A stretch of 64,000 nt of DNA, taken from positions 37,946,189-38,010,188 of the forward strand of contig CM042012.1 of the NCBI GenBank assembly GCA_023525715.1, written 5' to 3'. The notes beneath the pieces were generated by a model. The model was not told the DNA's origin and searched no databases. It saw only the letters and a list, made by a program, of their open reading frames with translations. Source of the stretch: Cichorium intybus. Its lineage: Eukaryota; Streptophyta; Magnoliopsida; Asterales; Asteraceae. Both the position numbers and the translations under genes were made by a program. Shown here in pieces: positions 50,589-64,000 of the stretch; position 1 is the stretch's first letter, and every line of letters starts with the position of its first letter.

Positions 50589-50811
50589 GATTGAGTTGTG
50601 AGATGTGATATATGAATACATGTAACCAAGAGAAAATTGAATTTATAACCATCCAAATCATTTATACATATTTCATTGAAGACACAACATAAATACTTGT
50701 ACATATCGTAATTAATTATTAGAAATAACAATAGTAATAGTTATAAATGCTTGCATTTAATATAAGTATTTAAATATTGAGTAAATTACAAAAATGATCA
50801 CCACAATTTGA
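50589..50811 (-). promoter_or_regulatory. Promoter region of the defensin-like gene
   Basis: Read on the minus strand, TATAAATG and TATAAATTC lie about 75 and 55 bp upstream of the ATG, followed by a short leader. Beyond about 220 bp the Pack-MULE-like element begins, so the compact promoter is bounded by transposon sequence. Confidence 0.5.
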
Positions 50812-51803
50812 GTAAATTACAGATTTGGTTCCTATAGTTTACACGAATTTACACTTCAACTCCATGTTTTTAAATTTTATGTTGGTGGTCTTTGTGGTGG
50901 CAAAATGGTAACAGATTTAGTCCCTTATCCAAGTTAAAAGACTAATTTACCCTTTCTCATTTCTTTTTTATGTTTTTAATCTATTTTTATTATATTAATT
51001 AAAAAAGAAAAGAAAAACAAAATCTCCCCACCCTACCCCCGTCACTCTCTCTCTCTCTCTCACACCCTCACACACACACACACCATCGCCACCTTCATCT
51101 TCACCACAGCTGAACCTGCCATCATCCATTGCCATTCAACCACCTTGACCGTCACCTTCACCCGACACCATCAAAACAACCACCATATGCTCCATTACAT
51201 TTCAAAGCTAAATGGGTGGAGGCTCATTCAAATCTATACCCAAACCATGCCTCACAATCCCAAGAAACCTCGCCGTTTTCACTTTAGAGCCAACAGCTAC
51301 CAGAACAACTCATTGAAGCCTCCATGCTTAAATTCAAAGTTAAAACAGTAAATTGTACAAAGGCTACTGTAATACCACATGCTATTTGACTTGCAGGCGT
51401 TTCAGCAATTCACGGGAATCAACACTGTGATGTATTACAGTCCAACCATAGTCTAAATTAGGGATGAGCAAAACCGAACCGCAAACCCAAAAACCGAAAA
51501 CCGAAACCGAACATCAAACCGACCCAATGGTTTTTATTTTTCTAAAAACCGAAATTTTCGGTTTGGGTTCTGTTTTTGTAATGTCAAAACCGAAAAAACC
51601 GACCCACGTTTACTTCCTTCAAATTTCACCATTGTCAAACACCGTTTCACATGGACGAGGGACCAAATCTGTTATCTTTTCGCCATCACACGAACCTTCA
51701 CTGAAATGTTTATGTCACTACAGGGACAACCAACGTGAAATTTAAAAACGTGGACTTGGAGTGTAAATTCGTGTAAACCACAGGGACCAAATCTGTAATT
51801 TAA
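50812..51803. mobile_element. Pack-MULE-like element with an inositol-transporter piece
   Basis: Inverted terminal regions of about 130-150 bp: left 'gtaaattacagatttggttc' with 'tttacacgaatttacac', right the same words in inverse. No matching 9-bp target duplication was found, so the ends may be eroded. Inside are a (CT)n/(CA)n patch (51040-51085), unrecognised sequence, a spliced-out-type exon piece (51397-51456) and a block of 'aaaccga' words (51470-51600). Confidence 0.65.
51397..51456 (+). pseudogene. Captured inositol-transporter exon fragment
   Basis: Directly after an acceptor-like 'gacttgcag', the plus strand reads AFQQFTGINTVMYYSPTIV and then TAA. This matches the conserved 'FQQFTGINTVMYYSPTI' segment of plant inositol transporters (INT1-like members of the sugar-porter family). 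Only 19 codons remain, so it is a relic, but the exact motif and the splice-acceptor edge make the origin clear. Confidence 0.75.
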
Positions 51804-54770
<2,967 letters not shown>

Positions 54771-54774
54771 AAAA

Positions 54775-55173
54775 ATGGCTGGGATAGGAAATGGAAACAT
54801 TCGTTGTGGATGGATTCAACGAGAAGAGGCAGCTTTAGCAACCGCCTTCATCAACATATCTGAAGACGACACTGTGAGAAACAACCGCAGTTTCTGGGAA
54901 CGTATAGAGGAATCGTTTCACAGAATTTTGGGTACAATACATTATCGAAGTATGAATCACCTTCATTACAAATAGAGGCATATTTCAGTTAAATTGTATA
55001 AATTTAACCAAATTTACGCACCAGTATCGGCGAATCGACAACCGGGGACCACCGATGCTGAGATCGTTGAGCTAGCCATACAAGAGTATCGGGTGACACA
55101 CAACACTGATTTCACGCACCTCGATGCGTGGAATGTTGTGAAAACTTACCTAGGTTTCGCTGATCGTAGTTAG
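54775..55173 (+). pseudogene. PIF/Harbinger ORF1-type (Myb/SANT-like) protein fragment
   Basis: One plus-strand frame of about 132 codons from the ATG at 54775, broken by a TAG at 54973-54975. It reads 'REEAALATAFINISED', 'NNRSFWERIEESFHRI', 'HYRSMNHLHYK', [stop], 'RHISVKLYKFNQIYAPVS' and 'EIVELAIQEYRVTHNTDF'. This resembles the DNA-binding accessory protein of PIF/Harbinger transposons and its relatives, which databases often name 'glutathione S-transferase T3-like'. The stop sits where the family has a Trp (KWRHI), i.e. TGG to TAG. The C-terminal half is missing. Confidence 0.6.
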
Positions 55174-55572
55174 GTTTTAATTATCGTATTTTAGGTTTTA
55201 ATTTATCGTATTTTAGGTTTTAATTATCGTGTACGATTTTTTTTAATTTGAACTTAATGTAACTTTATATTTTAATGAAGTATTATATTTTGAAGTTATT
55301 AGTAGTTTTAATTTTTTTAATTAAGTTTTTAAATTAAAAATTGAGAGGAAGTGAGAGGTAGTAAGATGTGACAATTTCCAAGAATGAAGGGAGGAGAGAG
55401 AGTTGCTGAGGTGGCACCCTAAAAGTGAGATCTACCAAGATCCCACTCCCGAGGGCCTTACAAATATAAGCAAGTGGTGAATTTGATCCAAGTGTCATGA
55501 TTGGATGATCAGTTCCTAAGTTTTTATAAATATTTAATTTCTTACTTGAACTTAATTCTTTTTTCTTTCTGC
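55174..55572. other. No recognised gene
   Basis: AT-rich with three tandem copies of 'aggttttaattatcgtattt' (55170-55225), then a purine-rich stretch (55340-55400). Probably the tail of the same PIF-derived sequence. Confidence 0.45.
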
Positions 55573-55679
55573 GTGCATGCATGCATGCATGTGTGTGTGT
55601 GTATGTGTGTGTATGTATGTATGTATGTATGTATGTATGTATGTATGTATGTATGTATGTATGTATGTATGTATGTATG

Positions 55680-55751
<72 letters not shown>
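55573..55751. repeat. Compound microsatellite (CATG)n, (GT)n, (GTAT)n, (TA)n
   Basis: The repeat type changes stepwise from left to right, with (TA)n from about 55684. The (TA)n resumes at 59450 after the Helitron, so the two halves were probably one tract. Confidence 0.95.
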
Positions 55752-55752
<1 letters not shown>

Positions 55753-58001
55753 TAGGTTATAAGCCCGTGATAATCACGGGTTAGCAAGTTAAAAATTTTT
55801 ACGTAAAAAGAAAATTTACTTTGATTTTTTTGGTTTTTACATCATCAACTATGTATTTTCGCATAATATGACAATATATTTTGATTTACTTGGATTAAAA
55901 TAACACATTTTTGGTTCTAAATGTCAAATAGCAATGCATTTTGGTTTTGTTAACTCAATGAAGTCAATTTACAAGGAAATAAATGTGGTTTCAAGTCAAG
56001 GACCAAAATTGCAAAAAAATAAAAATTTGATCCCTAATTGAAATATAAGTAGAATGAACATACACACAATGGTAGATCATGTAATAATAACCCGATACAT
56101 AAAGAAAACTAATAAACACATTACATATAATCAATATATTAGAACTAATAAATGGCAAATTATTATTGGTTGGTTTGTGTAAAAAAGGATGATCTTATGG
56201 TAGATTGTTGAGCTTGGTATAAATCCTATATTGGGTTTGTAATAGGCTCTTAGGATTTGGATTTAAAGGATAAATAGATCACAATTGAAAAATAGTGGGT
56301 AATTTGGAGAACTTGACATAAATTGTTTAAGTAGTTCGTTTCGGTGATTACGTTTACTTCGACGGATTTTGTTGGTTTCGATTGTCAGTTTTCCCTTTTT
56401 AGTTTTTGGTTTCTATATTATTTTTTTGTTTTTAACTATGATGATAAATAAAGTTAATTTACAACAAAAACATAAGGAAAAGATATAAACAATCGTTAGT
56501 TTATAAAAAAATTGTTAGTTTATGTTCCTTTTTATTTAATAATCTAAAAAATATATGACAATTATATAATTATGTTTCTTTTTAACTTCATGGCATGTAT
56601 ACGCAAAGTAGAAATAAAAAACCATCAAGAATTTAGGTGCAAAACACTCAAACCCACAAAAAACAATTTCTTCTACAACGATTAGTTGCTGCTCATAAGA
56701 AAATCATGATGAGACAATTGAATCTGATGGCAATACATGTTACATGAAATTATAAAAATATATCGGTGTCCATCCTCCTGTTCATAATCAACATTTGAAC
56801 ATATCTTTATCTTAAACACAATCAACATAACAATGTTACGAGGGCTTTATGGTATCAACACAACAACCTATACAGAAACTTGATAAATAAAATTGATGAT
56901 AAAAGACACCAAATAACATACCATGTTCTGAAGATTTTCTGCAATCAACAATAGATCTCAAATATAGGAATACAAAAATAAACTACAGAATGTTATTTAT
57001 CTAGTTCACGCCTTAACAAAAAAAAGGAGAAAGAACTAATTCTGCACCACTCCTCCTTAGGCTCCAAGGGTATTTTTGTCTTTCCTTATAAATCCTTTCA
57101 TTTAACTTAACATATACTTGTGTAAACTGCATACCTGTACGAAATAGATCTTGTTCCATAGATCTTGTTCATGATCTTATAATAAGAGGAGAAGAAACAA
57201 AGTAAAGTATATAGATAGATAAACACATACAAAGTTAAAATAGAAACTATGTTTTTTAACTTGGTATGAAATTTATGAATAATAAAGATTACTATTAATG
57301 AAGAAACAGATCTTCTTTGAGAAACAAACCTTAGTTTTAACAAAACACATTAAAAGCATTCAATCAAATGGTATAAAGAAGAAAACCCAAGCATAAAATA
57401 AAGCATGGAGAACCTACGACTTCAAAAAATTCTTGGATTTGACCAACTAATGATGTGAATCCTGTTCAATTATGATATAAAAACATATTTAATACGTTAT
57501 TTAGAAAAGAGGATGAGTATTTTCAAGCCAGTGGGATGGATGATAAATATTAACATACTTGGAGAATAAAATGTGATAGTTTCATAAAGTTGAATTCGAA
57601 TGGAAACCAGCAATAAATATGTTTAAGTTCACTCACCGCTTCCCCTGCATTCTAAGTTTTAGGTGTATCTACTATTACAACTGGGTTCAGGAATGGAGCT
57701 AAACTTATTTACCCTTTTACCCTCATTAGAAATGTCAAAATTACCTATTTGCCCAACAACTTTCCACTTTACCGTGTCAACTTCATAAAGTACATATTCA
57801 AACTTAAAAATCAAAGACAAAATGGTTTAGAACGAAAGAGTATATCTAAAATTAACAATTGAATGAATTTTTTAGTAACGACTTTCAATGTGTATCTACT
57901 ATTAAAAATGGGTTTAGAATGATGAGTATCTCTAAAACTTACAATTGAATGAATTTTTTAAATTATTGTCAAGATATAATAGAAAAGAAACATAAGTGTA
58001 C

Positions 58002-58220
58002 CTCAAAACTCGCGGGGTCTTCAGATATGGCTCTAATCATGGCTTCCTTCCCCTCAAAGACAAGTACAGGACATGAAAAATAAATTCTCCCAATTTATTA
58101 TACATAAAACCAACGACAAATTAAACAAACAACATATGGAAATGGGAGAATTACCAAAGAAATATAACCCTTCTTTTCCTGTAATCTTTGCCACCAAACC
58201 TTCGGGTACAAATTGTTTAG
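58002..58220 (-). pseudogene. Captured dihydroxy-acid dehydratase exons (two)
   Basis: Minus strand. The first piece (about 58220-58155) reads 'PEGLVAKITGKEGLYFF' and ends at a GT donor. After an 80-bp intron-like gap the second piece (about 58072-58002) reads 'PVLVFEGKEAMIRAISEDPA' and 'SFE' before another GT. Both lie consecutively in the branched-chain amino-acid enzyme dihydroxy-acid dehydratase (ILVD), where the text runs 'VAKITGKEGLYF..GPALVFEGEEAM'. Capture with introns shows DNA-level acquisition. The rest of the gene is absent, and the acceptor of the second exon appears lost (CAT where CAG is expected). Confidence 0.8.
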
Positions 58221-58355
58221 CTTATATAAACTGCAGCTCTTGATCTTTCGTGGGCGACTTTCAAAGTGAAGATAAGGATACAGACATAAGATAGAGAACA
58301 GATTCAATATTGTTTACCTGGTTTGAAGATAATCAATAGCTAGTATATTTCTTGT

Positions 58356-58600
58356 TTACGCAGCAGTGGTGACGGTGGTTGAAGGCGGGGAAGGTATTTG
58401 AGAAGGTTCAATATTGTCGTTGGAATCATCAGTGGGGGTCAAATGGTCATGAGACGATAACACTTCATGCTTCCATGTTTGTTTTTCGAATTCAGGAATT
58501 GGTATCGGAAAGTATGCGATGAGAGTTTGGTTGGACTATTGGTACATTCCTTACCCACAACAGAATCAGAAAACAAAACCAAAAGGAAAACCGCTAGCAT
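58356..58600 (-). pseudogene. Captured 5' exon of a GH127-type beta-L-arabinofuranosidase-like gene
   Basis: Minus strand from the ATG at 58600: a signal peptide (MLAVFLLVLFSDSVVG), then 'KECTNSPTKLSSHTFRYQFL'. After a one-base shift it continues 'TWKHEVLSSHDHLTPTDDSN' and stops at 58356. This is the N-terminus of the plant secreted family formerly called DUF1680 (GH127 type). Only the first about 80 codons are present. It lies 5' of the dehydratase pieces in the same Helitron and the same direction. Confidence 0.78.
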
Positions 58601-59446
58601 CTTCAACAAAATGAAGAATGATTTAATTTCGTTAAAGAAATATGAACAGCTGCGATAAGTTATCATCAGGTGTCGCTCCCGAATTCAATTTAAATACCTA
58701 ATATGTAACTACTTAAAGAGAAATCAATAATGAATAAGACTGTCGATTGAGATTTGAAAAGGGCGATTAAGTCTCGTGAAAGGCAATAATTGTTACCTGT
58801 GCAACAAAAATGGAAGCTCGGTATTGAGTGAGTTAGCAACAACAACAAAATCATAGACTGTGTGGTATTTCTCTAGAAGGGTTACAATGAGAATATTTAG
58901 CGAATAAAGAAGAAACAGGATTAGCATTTCATCGAGCACTTTGTGTGCATCATAAAAGTTGTCACGTTTTAACAACACAAACCGCAAACCAGACTTGATG
59001 CTAGAGAGAAAAATGAATAGAAGGAAAGAGAGATCAATTTACATACTTAAATCAACTAATTAAACACGATATTACAGTATATGCATAAACCAGAAAAGGA
59101 GAACTCACGTTCTTTAAGGCTACTCCTGCTGAAGCCTAAATTCAAACCGGATATCAACCCGAGATCGAAAATGAAACGACTCAATCTGAAGGAAGTTAAG
59201 AAACCTTGCTAATTAAGCAAACGCCATACACTTTGGGTGAATCAGGACTAAATATATGGAGAAAAGGGCGAATATCATTCCCCAGATCAACAGAAAATTT
59301 AAATCCTGTTTCGAAACTGAAAGGCGAGATTGAAGGGGAAGGTTACGTATTAGATTAACGTAGGAATCATTTGAGCGCCAAAATAAGGCTGAGGAAGAAT
59401 AAGAGGATGCCACGTGGCAGTTTCAATAATGTTTTATTAGAAGTAA

Positions 59447-59449
<3 letters not shown>

Positions 59450-59513
<64 letters not shown>
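59450..59513. repeat. (TA)n microsatellite, 64 bp
   Basis: Continuation of the tract into which the Helitron was inserted. Confidence 0.96.
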
Positions 59514-59514
<1 letters not shown>

Positions 59515-59519
<5 letters not shown>

Positions 59520-60430
59520 GATCATTTGAGAGACCGAATAAGCCCATGAACCCTTCTTATTTTAAGAAGTTTTTTGTCATATACTTATTTTTCAAAAAGA
59601 AAAACTTATTAATAGGTTAAGACGTTCCATTAGAAGGTGACTCGTCAAATTTTTTCGTAAAAAAACATCAGTTAACGAGATATTATTATTGACTCAAACA
59701 AAGTTATACATACACACAAATGTTGAATCGAGAATACTAGAAAAGTTGATAACGCGCGAGCAGTGAACTGTGCAATATATAAGGACATGTTAGTAATTGT
59801 GTATTTTAATTAAATTATAACAAAATAAATTTTAATCATACTTTCCTAAAATTTAGGATTTTGATTGATAGTTAACTAAAAAATTAATTAATTAACCTTT
59901 CTTCTCTCTTTAATAATGGAATATAAAAAATTAATAAATTCTTCTTATTGAATTAAATATATATATATATATATATAAATATATATAGTCAATGATCATT
60001 TGAGAGACCGAATAAGCCCATGAACCCTTCTTATTTTAAGAAGTTTTTTGTCATATACTTATTTTTCAAAAAGAAAAACTTATTAATAGGTTAAGACGTT
60101 CCATTAGAAGGTGAATCGTCAAATTTTTTCGTAAAAAAAATCAATTAACGAGATATTATTATTGACTCAAACAAAGTTATACATACACACAAATGTTGAA
60201 TCGAGAATACTAGAAAAGTTGATAACGCGCGAGCAGTGAACTGTGCAATATATAAGGACATGTTAGTAATTGTGTATTTTAATTAAATTATAACAAAATA
60301 AATTTTAATCATACTTTCCTAAAATTTAGGATTTTGATTGATAGTTAACTAAAAAATTAATTAATTAACCTTTCTTCTCTTTTTAATAATGGAATATAAA
60401 AAATTAATAAATTCTTCTTATTGAATTAAA
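59515..60430. repeat. Direct duplication of a 443-bp unit
   Basis: Copies at 59515-59957 and 59989-60430 differ at only a few positions and are separated by a short (TA)n. Each starts 'tcaatgatcatttgagagac' after a TA run and ends 'ttcttattgaattaaa'. No coding sequence. It is a recent segmental tandem duplication, possibly of an element lodged in the TA tract. Confidence 0.93.
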
Positions 60431-62047
60431 AAATCAAAAGTTTTTTCTTGCATCACATGATTTATATGATTTTATTCATAAATGAATAAAAAATATAATT
60501 TTATAATTTTATTGATTTTGTTTTCTAACTACATTCTTATAGAAATAAAGAAATCGTTTCTACTGTATTTATTAGTGAAAGAAAGTGTACATGAAAAATG
60601 AACTTTTTGAGATATTTTCAAGATTATGTTTATCATGAATGACTATAACTATAATAAAAATTATAATAAAAAATAATGTTCATGAATTATCTAACTAACA
60701 ATGTAATAGAACTATCTATTCATCCAGTTGTATCCATAAATGAATAAAACTACATTCAATTCTATACATAATTTCATACATTTATATTCTATTTGTTAAA
60801 TTCTTAAATGAATAAAACAAAATTCAGTTCTAATCATTGATAGATTCTTGAACTTATGACACAATGTATTTCCTTAATCAACACCCAAATCCATCATAGA
60901 CCAATGAACTTTCAAATAATTTGAAAAACTTAACTAGGTCTAGGGATTTACCTTTGATTTTCTGTCATAGTGAAGAAATTAGGTTGATTGCACCAATTTC
61001 CAACCACAAAAGGGTTGTTCCTGGCCACCTCGCACCACCAGCGGCATCCCACGCTGTCTCCGGCACCGTTTCCGACCACCACCAACGTCCCGTTGCTTCT
61101 TCTGAAGAATTCAGATCGCGGCAGAGGCCATCGATTCCTTGTTGATGCTCTCTATGTCTCTCTTTTGCTTCTTTTTCTTTCTCGATTTATCAATCTCACA
61201 ATCGCTTGATCTCTCTTTTTCTTTGGAATCGCATGCAAAAGGAACCAAGAAACATCCTCCCATTTTGGTGTTTGACGAAAACGGGGACAAAAGGCACACA
61301 CAAATTATTCTAATTTTGACCCGGTCAAAGTGTAGGAAAATACCCTTACTAATCCATGCCTTGGTAAAAAAATTGCATTTACACCTAATGTTTCTTGATT
61401 TTTGAGTTGTCATATCTCCTACATATGATACCTGCTGTTTGCAAACTTTATATCTTTGGAAATATGAGAATAAGCTTTATAACTTCTCATTATTGACTTA
61501 GTTCTAAATCTAATCAGATTTCTCATTACAGACCCTCAAACATAAGCATTTACCTATTTTTCATTTTTTTATCATTTTCAAACCTTCATCTATTCTTCAT
61601 TGTTGACTTTAATTTTTTTCCTATATTTTTATTACTATAAATATTACAAAAGTCACATTGATAACTTTTTCTCAATTTCTTTTAGATTTTGAGATAATTA
61701 CTTTCAAATATAACCTTAATATTTACAAAACTTTTGTTCATGATTTTCCATTTTACCCTTATGTCTTTAAAACTAAATTCCAAATGAAATAATAGCCTCA
61801 TAATGACTTAATAGAAAGTCTTAACACACATATATCCATATTTTCATCATTTTTACATTATTCAAAATTTTACTTTGCCACATCATGTATCATGTCATTC
61901 TCTATTGTCAGTCGTGGCGATCGAATAAATGTTGTAGACTGTGATTAAAAACGTAATCTTTAAGGGCAATATGAACTTTTAGCATACCAGTATAACATTT
62001 TTGCATATGGCTTCTACGAAAATGTTAGATTTGTCAACTAAAAAACA
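60431..62047. other. No recognised gene
   Basis: AT-rich except for a GC-richer patch at 61020-61140. Overlapping small open frames there (60921-61413 on both strands) have no domain, signal or splice support; the patch could be an eroded gene fragment. The remainder has 'cctcataatgactta'-type words seen in Ty3 LTRs. Confidence 0.4.
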
Positions 62048-62079
62048 AGATTTTCGCAGGCATTCGTCTGCGAAAATCT
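62048..62079. other. Perfect 12-bp stem hairpin
   Basis: AGATTTTCGCAG (62048-62059), an 8-nt loop, then CTGCGAAAATCT (62068-62079). A fully paired stem with a CpG in each arm. Nothing nearby identifies its role. Confidence 0.85.
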
Positions 62080-63392
62080 CACTTTTTGCATTGGATAAAT
62101 GTTAGGTTTTGAGTAAATAACATTGAGACATAAAAAAAATACCGTTTCCAACTGATTTTCCTCCTTTTTGTCATTTTCTTGACAGAGAATTTTTTCAACG
62201 AGGGTGTATTGCCCGCGCTTCGCTGCGGATATGAATTTGTAACAATGTTTGTAAAATAGATATGTGAAAAGTTCAGAACGAAACTATTTTTTATTATCAT
62301 TTCGTTATTTTATGTACGGAAACGCCATACGTGGAATGATCGTATGCAGGGAACGAAATCGTATCTTACATCAAAAGAGGAAATGCTATATAAACCGTAG
62401 TAAACATTAGTACTAAGTGAGTAAAATATAAAAATTATAACCTTATGAGAAGGAGGAAACGTATATATGTTATTATTATATAAAGCGTAGTTAGTTACGA
62501 AATCTGATATGGAAAAATTAATGTAATTGTTTTTCTGAAACCGAATTTATTGTTTTCAAGAAAAACCTGCTTAAGTTACTTGTATATTGAAAAATTGTGA
62601 AAAACATCACACCTAAACAAAACATACATGTAATTTTGGGAATAATAGTGCCTACTATATGAATACATTTATTTATAAAATAAAGTAATGAAAAGGAACT
62701 CAGATTTCTTGGTATTTTAGATTCTTTTTATGCGTCGATGTTCATTCTCTATCGAAGGAACGTGAAGGAAAAGACAAAACACCTATTATGCATTGTAACA
62801 AATCATGGAAATTAAATGTCTAGTATTGCTTGTTGGTGATATTTTATAGTTTTTTAGATCATTTTAAGATACTTGTAGGTGTCAATGACCCTAAAATCAT
62901 CCACTTCCCATATTATAGTAAATTAAATTGTTATATTATGAGTGATACAACTTCTTTTTGTTGTTTAATAAGAATAATATCTACGATTTTATATTTTCAC
63001 TTTTGTTAATTAATGGAATAAGTATGGTGACAAAGAGAAGTGATTTTGTGTCGTTTAGGAGTAAAAAAAGGCCAAACGAAAACCTATAAAAGATGGAAAT
63101 ATTATGTTTAAGAAATACTAATTATGTAAACCACAAAGTTATTAAGAAAGATGCAAAAAAAGAATGTATTTCTTTTATGTGTTTCAAAATCCATAATAAA
63201 ACAATTATCCCAATAATATTTTTTATAAAAATTAGAATTTGTTTCAAACTTGGAAAAAGTAAAAAAGTTGGTGGCAAAAGTGGAAGAAGAAATAAGAAAT
63301 GGGTTAAATTTGAAAAGCTAAAAAAAGTGTTGGAGCCTTGTACACTGTGTGGAGATCGATGGTGGGTGGGAACTGGTTTGAAAATTAGAGGT
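62080..63392. other. No recognised gene
   Basis: AT-rich. 'cccgcgcttcgctgcgg' at 62212-62228 is an isolated CG-rich imperfect hairpin like those near Helitron 3' ends, but no CTRR end follows. Small open frames lack support. Confidence 0.4.
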
Positions 63393-63475
63393 GTAAAAAG
63401 GGTAGATACGGGAATCGAACATGAGTCTTTACCATGAATAAACAACATCTTAACCAGCAAGCTACTCAAAGATTT
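63393..63475 (-). mobile_element. Possible tRNA-derived SINE head
   Basis: On the minus strand, TAGCTTGCTGGTTAAG (A-box-like) is followed about 35 bp later by GTTCGATTCCC, a good B-box. The acceptor arms do not pair, so it is not a tRNA gene. No target duplication was found. Confidence 0.4.
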
Positions 63476-64000
63476 GTCTTTATATTTGCCAAAATATTTT
63501 TTAAATATTACCGGCGCAATATAGCAAAACCCAAAAATGAACAGTAACGGCTCATGTTAAGCAGCAAGCAATGTATATATACGAGCGGAAGGGAGCCGCG
63601 CGTTGCTGCGGTTAAGGAAGTCAACAAATTAAAACTACAGGGATCAAAACTGTAATAATGTTAAACTGGCAAACAAAACTATAGGGACCAAAATTGTAAT
63701 TAATAAAAATTAAAACTATAATTATACAAATTAAAATTACAGGGGTAAAAATTGTAATAAAACTAAAATGGTACTGTTCATTAAAAATTAAAACTATAGG
63801 GACTAAAACTATAATTATACAAATTAAAACTACATGGGTAAAAATTGTAATAAAACTAAAGTGGTACTGTTCATTCACGGCGGGAATTGTATATATATAA
63901 CAGTATATGTAAACAAAATCAAGAACAAAGATGAAGATGAAGAGATATCACAAAAATTAGACAATATTTCCGAGGCAGATCATGCATCACATACGTCCAA
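63476..64000. repeat. Tail region with a 92-bp tandem duplication
   Basis: The unit 'attatacaaattaaaa ... ggtactgttcatt' occurs at about 63719 and 63811 (period 92). Upstream copies of 'actatagggaccaaaa' (63650-63700) belong to the same degenerate array. 'gccgcgcgttgctgcgg' at 63595-63611 is another CG-rich imperfect hairpin. No gene. Confidence 0.65.

Larger units (their letters stand above)
55752..59449 (-). mobile_element. Non-autonomous Helitron, 3,698 bp, in a (TA)n tract
   Basis: Read on the minus strand it starts TCTTTACTTCTAATAAAAC (5' TC end at 59449), carries the 'GCCACGTGGCA' box common near Helitron 5' ends, and terminates with a hairpin CCCGTGATTATCACGGG, eight bases and CTAG (55752). 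The host bases are A before and T after, as required for A-T insertion, and there is no target duplication. No Rep/helicase frame is present. The interior carries exon fragments of at least two host genes, both in the minus direction. Confidence 0.83.

Noticed and set aside
51459..51610. Separate hAT element made of 'aaaccga' words
   Set aside because: The left end resembles a hAT start but no inverted right end or 8-bp duplication could be found; treated as part of the Pack-MULE-like interior.
58793..58987. 64-codon open frame with 'DAHKVLDEM' resembling a PPR repeat
   Set aside because: A single short match to a degenerate motif inside the Helitron; no second repeat and no adjacent exon.
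60921..61413. Overlapping small open frames in a GC-richer patch
   Set aside because: No signal peptide, domain, codon-bias cue or splice pairing that I can defend; several frames on both strands are open at once.
62205..62232. Possible Helitron 3' end (CG-rich hairpin)
   Set aside because: No CTRR tetranucleotide within 15 bases on either strand and no matching 5' end.
63393..63475. tRNA gene
   Set aside because: A- and B-box-like sequences are present but the acceptor stem does not pair and there is no cloverleaf; kept only as a possible SINE head.

Overview
The window looks like a piece of nuclear genome from a flowering plant, most likely a eudicot. The LTR, Pack-MULE and Helitron families resemble those of the daisy family (Asteraceae), but that family assignment is a guess. 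The evidence for a plant is the intron-containing genes with GT/AG junctions, the iMet-primed Ty3 and Ty1 LTR retrotransposons, the long (TA)n tracts, and gene fragments that match plant-only families. The DNA is AT-rich and dominated by transposable elements. I can support only two host genes as probably functional: an LRR-less receptor-like pseudokinase (27.8-31.9 kb, +) and a small cysteine-rich defensin-like peptide gene (50.06-50.59 kb, -).

Layout. 0-7.5 kb: a left-truncated, non-coding LTR element, several (TA)n tracts with elements lodged between them, a degenerate tandem array broken by a fold-back MITE, and a Ty3 chromodomain remnant. 7.7-10.3 kb: a hAT-like element with an 8-bp target duplication and a tRNA-derived SINE with a 16-bp duplication. 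10.3-27.5 kb: a three-level nest, in which a hAT-type MITE (TSD GTCAAACT) contains a 16.6-kb Ty3/gypsy chromovirus (minus, TSD TGTAA), whose reverse transcriptase gene is split by a young 7.8-kb Ty1/copia element (plus, TSD ATAGG). 27.8-31.9 kb: the pseudokinase gene; its single 3-kb intron holds a 1,357-bp Pack-MULE carrying pieces of a patellin gene and a leucine-rich-repeat extensin gene. 32.2-45.4 kb: a hAT MITE, a 1.47-kb solo LTR and a 3.76-kb solo LTR. The larger solo LTR is split by a complete LTR element with no gag or pol that carries, antisense to itself, an RWP-RK (RKD-like) transcription-factor gene with promoter and introns.

45.9-64 kb: a PIF/Harbinger-type element with a hAT MITE inside it, a 1.15-kb fold-back element, the defensin-like gene, a second Pack-MULE-like element with an inositol-transporter fragment, a 2.5-kb element between two (TA)n tracts, a PIF ORF1-type pseudogene, and a 3.7-kb Helitron lodged in a (TA)n tract that carries fragments of a GH127 arabinofuranosidase gene and a dihydroxy-acid dehydratase gene. 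The last 4.5 kb hold a 0.44-kb direct duplication, short repeats and otherwise unrecognised AT-rich DNA.

The genes do not form a pathway. The common theme is repeated capture of host-gene pieces by four kinds of transposon (an LTR element, two Pack-MULEs and a Helitron) within 30 kb, and repeated use of (TA)n tracts as insertion sites. All calls come from reading the sequence; no database search was run. LTR identities and repeat lengths are by eye.
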